From assembly GCA_031257415.1 (NCBI GenBank), contig JAIROR010000110.1:1-5218 (forward strand): DNA of 5,218 nt, read 5' to 3'. Positions within the stretch are counted from its first letter, which is position 1. Each line of letters starts with the position of its first letter. The translations under genes were made by a program, and so were the position numbers. Below the pieces are notes generated by a model. The model was given only the letters and a program-made list of their open reading frames with translations. It made no database searches and had not been told where the DNA came from. Shown piece by piece: positions 1-3,740 of this stretch. Source of the DNA: Holosporales bacterium. Its GTDB lineage: Bacteria; Pseudomonadota; Alphaproteobacteria; RUG11792.

Positions 1-73
1 ACACATCCCCCACCCCACACACCCCTCCTCCCCCAACCCCTAGTCACCCCCACCCCCCACACAAACATACACA
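1..73. repeat. C/A-rich low-complexity tract with G-quadruplex potential on the minus strand
   Basis: This stretch has a single G (position 43) in 73 bases. It contains seven runs of four to six C (7-11, 13-16, 22-25, 30-34, 37-40, 47-51, 53-58) separated by one to six bases. The minus strand therefore has seven G-runs with short loops, well above the four needed for an intramolecular G-quadruplex, and the plus strand could form an i-motif. No coding signal is visible. The composition is unlike the rest of the window and it sits at the very edge, so a low-quality contig end is a real alternative to a biological element. Confidence 0.7.
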
Positions 74-97
74 CGCCCGCCCCGGGGGGGGCGGGCG
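74..97. repeat. Perfect 10-bp all-GC inverted repeat
   Basis: Arms 74-83 (CGCCCGCCCC) and 88-97 (GGGGCGGGCG) are perfect reverse complements around a GGGG loop. In the plus direction the stem is followed by CTTCTGATTTG, and in the minus direction by TGTGTATGTTTG. Neither is a proper T-run, so it is only a weak candidate for an intrinsic terminator of a gene outside the window. It separates the low-complexity tract from the ftsQ leader. Confidence 0.6.
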
Positions 98-183
98 CTT
101 CTGATTTGTCGCAAAATACATGGACATACTACAGAATTCGTTTTTGGTATCATGGCAATAGCGTGCTTTCCCATCCCTGTATC

Positions 184-190
184 AGGAGGT
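184..190 (+). promoter_or_regulatory. Strong Shine-Dalgarno sequence that decides the ftsQ start
   Basis: AGGAGGT is a seven-base match to the anti-Shine-Dalgarno sequence, with nine bases between it and an in-frame GTG at 200-202. The upstream ATG at 152 has no purine-rich sequence ahead of it (TTTTTGGTATC). This favours GTG 200 as the true start. Confidence 0.75.
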
Positions 191-199
191 GTTTCCTCG

Positions 200-1108
200 G
201 TGAAATCTCATAACAATGCTAGAAAAACAAAGATTTCTTCACAACGAAATTCCCATATAGAAATTGAAAAGGCGGCAGAGAATAAATCGCAGGCTCCAAT
301 GCGGGCTCGTAAAAGGGCCAGTCAAAAGCCTGTCGCAAAACCAGCCAAGAGAAAAGGGAAGATATGCAAAATGGCATCACTGCTCTTGGCTCTTGCTGTA
401 TGTTTCTTCTTGTTATACAAAGGCCTATTCTTTTTTAATCGCTTTTTTCTGGAGATTACAGAGAAGATGGGGTTTGTGATCAGCGATATATACCTAACAG
501 AGGAAGGCCCTGTTCCGGGAAACTCGGTCTCGAAGTATATAAAAATAAAGAGAAACCAGGCTATTTTTGCCAGCTCAACACTCGATATCACACGAGATAT
601 ATTAGAAAACAAGTGGGTTAAAGACGTGACAGTCCACAAAGGATTTCCAAACAAAATCAGTATTTCCGTGGTCTATAAAATGGGAGTTGCCATCTTTCAA
701 CAGAATTCCAGGTTCACGATAATAGATGAAAACGGAGAGGATATAGTCGAAATCAGCAAATCCGAAATAAATCCAGACATGCCAACTATTGTCGGGGCCA
801 AGGCGAGAAAGCAGTTTTTCTCGTTTTTAAGAACCTTGGATAGGTATCCAACGGTTAGGAGGAAGTTGAACTCAATGGCCTTTATCAGAGAGAGAAGATG
901 GGATATAATAGTTTCTGGAGGGATTGTCGTTAAGCTTCCTGAGACAGATGTGAATGCCTCTCTAAGCTCTCTTGAAATAATTTTAAAAAATCCCAATTTC
1001 AATGTGAGAACGGTGAAAGTTATAGATATGAGGCAGAAAGAGCGCACGATAATATCAGGCGTGAAGATCGCTGAAGAAACAAAAAGCCCCGGAAAGAAAA
1101 AAGTATAG
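200..1108 (+). CDS. ftsQ: Cell division protein FtsQ
   Basis: FtsQ is a bitopic inner-membrane divisome protein. It links early cytoplasmic division proteins to the periplasmic FtsL/FtsB and septal peptidoglycan synthesis machinery. From the GTG at 200 the protein is 302 residues. It has a basic cytoplasmic tail rich in Lys/Arg (1-57), one membrane segment (about 58-79, LLLALAVCFFLLY), and a POTRA domain (about 92-160) with the family-typical W-V-x-x-V-T-V...FP-x-x-I-x-I-x-V pattern. The FtsQ/DivIB domain follows from about 163, including FTIIDENG (172-179) and RRWDI...GGIVVKLPE (232-248). This order and length fit alphaproteobacterial FtsQ. An in-frame ATG at 152 would add 16 residues but lacks a ribosome binding site. 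The usual neighbours murB, ddl and ftsA are not seen: the next gene is convergent. No clear promoter was found, and the upstream side is low-complexity sequence. Confidence 0.9.
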   Translation: MKSHNNARKTKISSQRNSHIEIEKAAENKSQAPMRARKRASQKPVAKPAKRKGKICKMASLLLALAVCFFLLYKGLFFFNRFFLEITEKMGFVISDIYLTEEGPVPGNSVSKYIKIKRNQAIFASSTLDITRDILENKWVKDVTVHKGFPNKISISVVYKMGVAIFQQNSRFTIIDENGEDIVEISKSEINPDMPTIVGAKARKQFFSFLRTLDRYPTVRRKLNSMAFIRERRWDIIVSGGIVVKLPETDVNASLSSLEIILKNPNFNVRTVKVIDMRQKERTIISGVKIAEETKSPGKKKV

Positions 1109-1252
1109 AGGCTCTCAATCTGCAAGAGATTTTAGACTTCCTTCGAATCCGAACCCCCGTCTCACTTTAGGGTACATATATGGGGAAAAATGCATTCCTG
1201 AACCGTCGCGGGGGATATTTTCGTCGGAGTTAGGGATTAATTGCATTCACCT

Positions 1253-3214
1253 TCACTCATCATGGCTATCTTCATCCCGCAACCTTGAGGTCATTTTATT
1301 GAGGGCTTCTTCATTGATCTTCACCGACCGCTGTGACTTAAGAGCCAAATACGTGACTTTCTCGATATCATTTGCGGCGCCATCGTCTATGTATTGGAGG
1401 ACGAGATTATTAAAACTGGGGTCAGACGTAGACGACTTTTCCGCCTCTTTAACTCCGATAATGATAAAATCGCCACTATTATCGGTGAAGTATTGAGCCC
1501 TCCCCACTTTGAGACTAGCCACAAGGTCCATGATAGCGTTTATATCTGGAATGATTTCAAGCAGACTTTCAACCTCTTTGGAGGGGGTTTTCCCGTGCAG
1601 AACAAGGTCTTTTTTTGATACTTTGATGGTTCTGGCATTCTTCAAAGCGCTGATACTTTTTATCGAATCCTCGGCTCTATCCACGATCTTCTCAACAACT
1701 GCTCTTGCTTTCTCCTTCCTTTTCGCGTCCTTAAAATCAGTTGAGACTTTTTCGTGAATGCTTTCAAGACTCTGAACATGCTCCTTCTCAACCTTATCAA
1801 CAAAAACAACAAACGAAAGAGTATCGACTTCGTGGGATTCGATGGTGGTGCTGGCCTGTCCTTCAGACGTACTGAAGACCGCCTCCTGGAGTTCCTTTCT
1901 AGTTGCCTCATCGCTTGCCATCTTCTCAATTTCTGGAATGCTAGCGGTGGCCGCCGCCAGATTCTTAATCTTCACAACTGGCATCTTGGTTATTCGCGAG
2001 ACCTCTTCAATCGAAGCTCCTGCCGCAAAGCTGTCATCTATTTTGTTTTTCAAAACCTTGACTTTTTGATAAAACTCGGGAGTATTAATTTTTTCACTCT
2101 TAAGTATATTCTCTATCTCTTCATTTATTTCTTCCTGCGATTTCTTGTCAGCGTGTTCGATTTTTTTAACAATATATATATAATACAGGTCGCCGACGTT
2201 ATGGATACTCGATATTCCATTCTCCTTCAGCGTGAACAACTCTTCTCCAATCTTCGGCAAAAAACTCTGTTGCTCCATGCCCTCAAGATCTTCAGTCTTC
2301 ACCCTGTATTTTTTCTTGATATCCTTGATCGCTGCGCTATTTTTCTTAATCATCTTCCAAATTTTGTTCGCTTGTTCACTGGTTTCAAAGGACAATCTTT
2401 CAAAATCTCTATACTCCTTCGACTGAAAAGATTCCTTATTGGCTTCATAATACTCGTCTATCTCTTCCTTGCTAATCTTCAAATCCTTCGACAAAGTTGA
2501 ATAATCTATCACAAGAACAGATACATCTCTTAATTCTGGCTTCTTATATTTGTCTACATTAGAAGCGTAGAATTCTTCAATATCGGCTTCTGAAATCTCA
2601 GTATCCAGCTCCATATCGGCCACTTTCACTTTCCCAGTCACAAGAGTTCTTTTTAGATCAAACTCTCCAACTATCATGTCCTTAACGAAGGCAGGAATTC
2701 TATACCCAACGGAAACAGGGTGGGTGAGCTGCCTTTTCAAAGCATCCTTCGCAATAGCATTTAAAAAAGTTGCTTCGCTCATGCCAGATCTTTGAAGAAC
2801 AAGTGTATACAAATTCGCATCAAACACCCCGTCTTTCTGGAATTCCGGAATGCTCTCAATAATGCGATAGAGCAACTTCTTTGAGGTCATTATGCGGTAT
2901 TTCTGAAATGTCTGTTCAAAAACACATTCGGCAAGCAACTTGTCAACAACAATTTTCTTGATATCAATATTTTTCAAATCTTCTTCTGTTAGAGCGACCA
3001 TCCCGGAATTCATGATCCTCTGCTTCGTTTGAGAATATTCTCGAGAAAACCCATCGGACGTCACAGTCGCGTCGTCAACCTTGATAACCGGCTTCGAAGC
3101 AGAATAATTCCTTATGATATCTCCGACTCCCCATAAGCAAAAGCTGAAAATTATGGCCCCAAAAAGAATCTTCGCGAACCAACTTTGAGAGGCGTTCCTA
3201 AACATATCTAACAT
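1253..3214 (-). CDS. ppiD: PpiD-like membrane-anchored periplasmic chaperone (SurA N-terminal / parvulin family)
   Basis: The gene encodes 653 residues, close to the usual length of alphaproteobacterial PpiD. PpiD proteins sit in the inner membrane by one N-terminal helix and help newly exported proteins fold near the Sec translocon. Residues 1-12 are a short cytoplasmic start (MLDMFRNASQSW), followed by a membrane segment (about 13-34) ending in the family-typical WGVGDII. A SurA_N-like region (about 36-190) contains PEFQKDGVFDANLYTLVLQR and a following FLNAIAKDALKRQL helix. A second helical segment (207-265, EEFYASN...EEIDEYYEANKESF) leads into a short parvulin-like domain (about 266-352). 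The catalytic-type parvulin motifs are not evident there, so the protein is probably a chaperone more than an active isomerase. A C-terminal repeat of the fold (about 389-600, SIEEVSRITKMPVV) follows. The ATG at 3214 has no good Shine-Dalgarno sequence, and ATG 3205 (M4) is the alternative start. The gene converges with ftsQ across 144 bp that show no convincing terminator in either direction. Confidence 0.88.
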   Translation of the reverse strand: MLDMFRNASQSWFAKILFGAIIFSFCLWGVGDIIRNYSASKPVIKVDDATVTSDGFSREYSQTKQRIMNSGMVALTEEDLKNIDIKKIVVDKLLAECVFEQTFQKYRIMTSKKLLYRIIESIPEFQKDGVFDANLYTLVLQRSGMSEATFLNAIAKDALKRQLTHPVSVGYRIPAFVKDMIVGEFDLKRTLVTGKVKVADMELDTEISEADIEEFYASNVDKYKKPELRDVSVLVIDYSTLSKDLKISKEEIDEYYEANKESFQSKEYRDFERLSFETSEQANKIWKMIKKNSAAIKDIKKKYRVKTEDLEGMEQQSFLPKIGEELFTLKENGISSIHNVGDLYYIYIVKKIEHADKKSQEEINEEIENILKSEKINTPEFYQKVKVLKNKIDDSFAAGASIEEVSRITKMPVVKIKNLAAATASIPEIEKMASDEATRKELQEAVFSTSEGQASTTIESHEVDTLSFVVFVDKVEKEHVQSLESIHEKVSTDFKDAKRKEKARAVVEKIVDRAEDSIKSISALKNARTIKVSKKDLVLHGKTPSKEVESLLEIIPDINAIMDLVASLKVGRAQYFTDNSGDFIIIGVKEAEKSSTSDPSFNNLVLQYIDDGAANDIEKVTYLALKSQRSVKINEEALNKMTSRLRDEDSHDE

Positions 3215-3258
3215 GGCGGGACTGCTTAAAAATCACAAAAAACACACTCAACACATTG

Positions 3259-3287
3259 ATGATACTAGAAAATCCAGGAAAACTCAA
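3259..3287 (-). promoter_or_regulatory. Candidate sigma70-type promoter for the ppiD-like gene
   Basis: On the minus strand, TTGAGT (3287-3282, 4/6 match to TTGACA) is followed after exactly 17 bases by TATCAT (3264-3259, 5/6 match to TATAAT). Transcription would begin near 3252, giving a leader of about 38 bases before the ATG at 3214. This rests on motif matching by eye only, and it overlaps the 3' end of a doubtful small ORF (3265-3408). Confidence 0.4.
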
Positions 3288-3408
3288 TATGTTTTGGCCA
3301 ATCATCTGGCGCCGCCCTGAGGATATCAAAATCCGATTCTGAGATTGTCGTTTGTTTTTTTGGGATTCGTGGCAACCGCAACAGCTTCGCATCGCGAACA
3401 CTTGCCAT
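3265..3408 (-). CDS. Doubtful 47-residue ORF
   Basis: The ORF runs from ATG at 3408 to TAG at 3265-3267. Its translation has protein-like composition (MASVRDAKLLRLPRIPKK near the start, and ESDFDILRAAPDDWPKHIEF, residues 24-43, later). It is not recognised. Against it, an in-frame TAG lies immediately before the ATG, there is no Shine-Dalgarno sequence, its 5' end is a hairpin, and its 3' end lies on the candidate ppiD promoter. It could be the 3' remnant of a decayed gene. It has no resemblance to the neighbouring large protein. Confidence 0.2.
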   Translation of the reverse strand: MASVRDAKLLRLPRIPKKQTTISESDFDILRAAPDDWPKHIEFSWIF

Positions 3409-3410
3409 CT

Positions 3411-3437
3411 AAAACTGAGGCCCCAAGGCGTGGGGCC
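3411..3437 (-). terminator. Candidate intrinsic terminator for the minus-strand genes to the right
   Basis: A perfect 7-bp GC-rich stem (3431-3437 with 3419-3425, GGCCCCA/TGGGGCC) surrounds a five-base loop. Read on the minus strand it is followed by TCAGTTTTAG, so four T's begin four bases after the stem. The plus direction has no T-run. It would end transcription of the large hypothetical gene and the small ORF before the ppiD promoter. The T-tract is short, so the call is moderate. Confidence 0.45.
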
Positions 3438-3461
3438 AAACACAAACTCCCATAAATCATA

Positions 3462-3491
3462 CATATGAGGGGTTCGCATATGAGGGGTTCG
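3462..3491. repeat. Perfect 15-bp tandem duplication
   Basis: The unit CATATGAGGGGTTCG occurs at 3462-3476 and again at 3477-3491 with no mismatch. Being 15 bp, it preserves any reading frame. In the minus-strand frame that continues the small ORF past its stop (see 3539-3721), it would encode NPSYA/NPSYV. Confidence 0.95.
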
Positions 3492-3522
3492 TAAGTGGGC
3501 CAGAGACCAATTTGTCATAAGC

Positions 3523-3560
3523 CCCCAGCGAGACGGCTCTACCCCAGCGAGACGGCTCTA
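3523..3560. repeat. Perfect 19-bp tandem duplication
   Basis: The unit CCCCAGCGAGACGGCTCTA occurs at 3523-3541 and 3542-3560 without mismatch. Nineteen is not a multiple of three, so the duplication shifts frame. It supplies the TAG stop (3539-3541, minus strand) of the small ORF. It also overlaps one outer arm of the palindromic element at 3554-3608. Confidence 0.95.
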
Positions 3561-3721
3561 TGAAGTGCGCAGATGCAGGCGTCTTGCCTGCTCCTTCGTT
3601 CTAGAGCCACTTGTTGCCCAAGAGTATACATAGCTCTTTTGAGTTTAAATATTTCTACTTCGCTCACTGCGGTTGACGCTATTATTCCTTCTCTTGGTAT
3701 TCCTTCTACTTCTTCTTCCAT
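3539..3721 (-). CDS. Small ORF, probable remnant or chimera carrying the duplicated EEVEG module
   Basis: The ORF is 60 residues from ATG 3721, with GGTGGCGG seven bases upstream as a plausible ribosome binding site. A TTG at 3751 would add ten residues and overlap the end of the upstream gene. Residues 1-28 (MEEEVEGIPREGIIASTAVS... to about FKLK) closely match residues 326-353 of the large neighbouring protein. Residues after about 29 diverge and are partly the translation of the REP-like palindrome (RRSRQDACICALH). The stop is created by the 19-bp tandem duplication. With one copy removed, the frame would continue 21 codons to a TGA at 3457-3459, giving 81 residues and ending just before the candidate terminator. 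No function is recognised. It is best read as a decayed partial duplicate, although translation from its own start cannot be excluded. Confidence 0.4.
   Translation of the reverse strand: MEEEVEGIPREGIIASTAVSEVEIFKLKRAMYTLGQQVALERRSRQDACICALHRAVSLG
3554..3608. repeat. REP-like compound palindromic element
   Basis: Three nested inverted repeats share one axis. The outer arms are GGCTCTA (3554-3560) and TAGAGCC (3602-3608), the middle arms GAAG (3562-3565) and CTTC (3594-3597), and the core is GCAGGC (3575-3580) and GCCTGC (3586-3591) around a five-base loop. From memory, cores of the form GCAGGCAAGAYGCCTGC recur as interspersed palindromes in several bacterial genomes and yield RQDAC-type peptides when translated. 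The small ORF here shows exactly RQDAC. This suggests a mobile or interspersed palindrome rather than conserved protein sequence, though a structured RNA is possible. Confidence 0.6.
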
Positions 3722-3722
3722 T
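3637..3722. repeat. 86-bp direct repeat, copy A
   Basis: Aligned without gaps to 4157-4242, this copy has 75 of 86 identical bases by my count (about 87%). It covers codons 1-28 of the small ORF, and the similarity ends one base before its ATG. Several differences change amino acids (for example IP/VP, IIA/IVG). Confidence 0.85.
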
Positions 3723-3740
3723 GAATTTCCGCCACCAATG

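Larger units (their letters stand above)
3215..3536. other. Gene-poor, structured spacer between the ppiD-like gene and the duplicated-module region
   Basis: I see no confidently coding gene in these 322 bases. They hold the candidate ppiD promoter, a doubtful 47-codon minus-strand ORF, a compound hairpin at 3370-3407, a candidate terminator hairpin at 3419-3437, and a 15-bp tandem duplication at 3462-3491. The compound hairpin has outer arms TGGCAA (3370-3375) and TTGCCA (3402-3407), with an inner TTCGC-atc-GCGAA (3386-3398). The only longer ORF (106 codons, 3198-3518 minus) looks spurious. Confidence 0.6.

Noticed and set aside
106..153. Possible ftsQ promoter (TGGACA at 121-126, TATCAT at 148-153)
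   Set aside because: The boxes are 21 bases apart, too far for a sigma70 promoter, and no better pair is visible.
322..1125. Minus-strand ORFs across ftsQ (322-654 and 697-1125)
   Set aside because: They are antisense shadows of a well-recognised FtsQ gene.
1109..1252. Possible bidirectional terminator between ftsQ and ppiD
   Set aside because: I found only a weak 4-bp TCTC/GAGA stem, a distant CCCCCG/CGGGGG pair 49 bases apart, and an AATGCATT palindrome. None combines a stable stem with a T-run.
1754..2500. 248-codon plus-strand ORF
   Set aside because: It lies entirely antisense to the ppiD-like gene, and its Phe/Leu/Ile-rich composition is the mirror of Lys/Glu/Asp-rich coding on the other strand.
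3462..3491. GGTTCG motifs suggesting a tRNA T-arm
   Set aside because: There are no matching T-stem, anticodon arm or acceptor pairs around them. They belong to the tandem duplication.
3198..3518. 106-codon minus-strand ORF overlapping the start of the ppiD-like gene
   Set aside because: It overlaps the well-supported ppiD start by 17 bases and is rich in Trp, Cys, His and Met. It runs through two hairpins and the candidate promoter, and carries RTPHM repeats made by the 15-bp tandem duplication. It resembles no known protein.
3462..3560. CRISPR-like array
   Set aside because: Each repeat unit occurs only twice, copies are directly adjacent with no spacers, and no cas gene is present.
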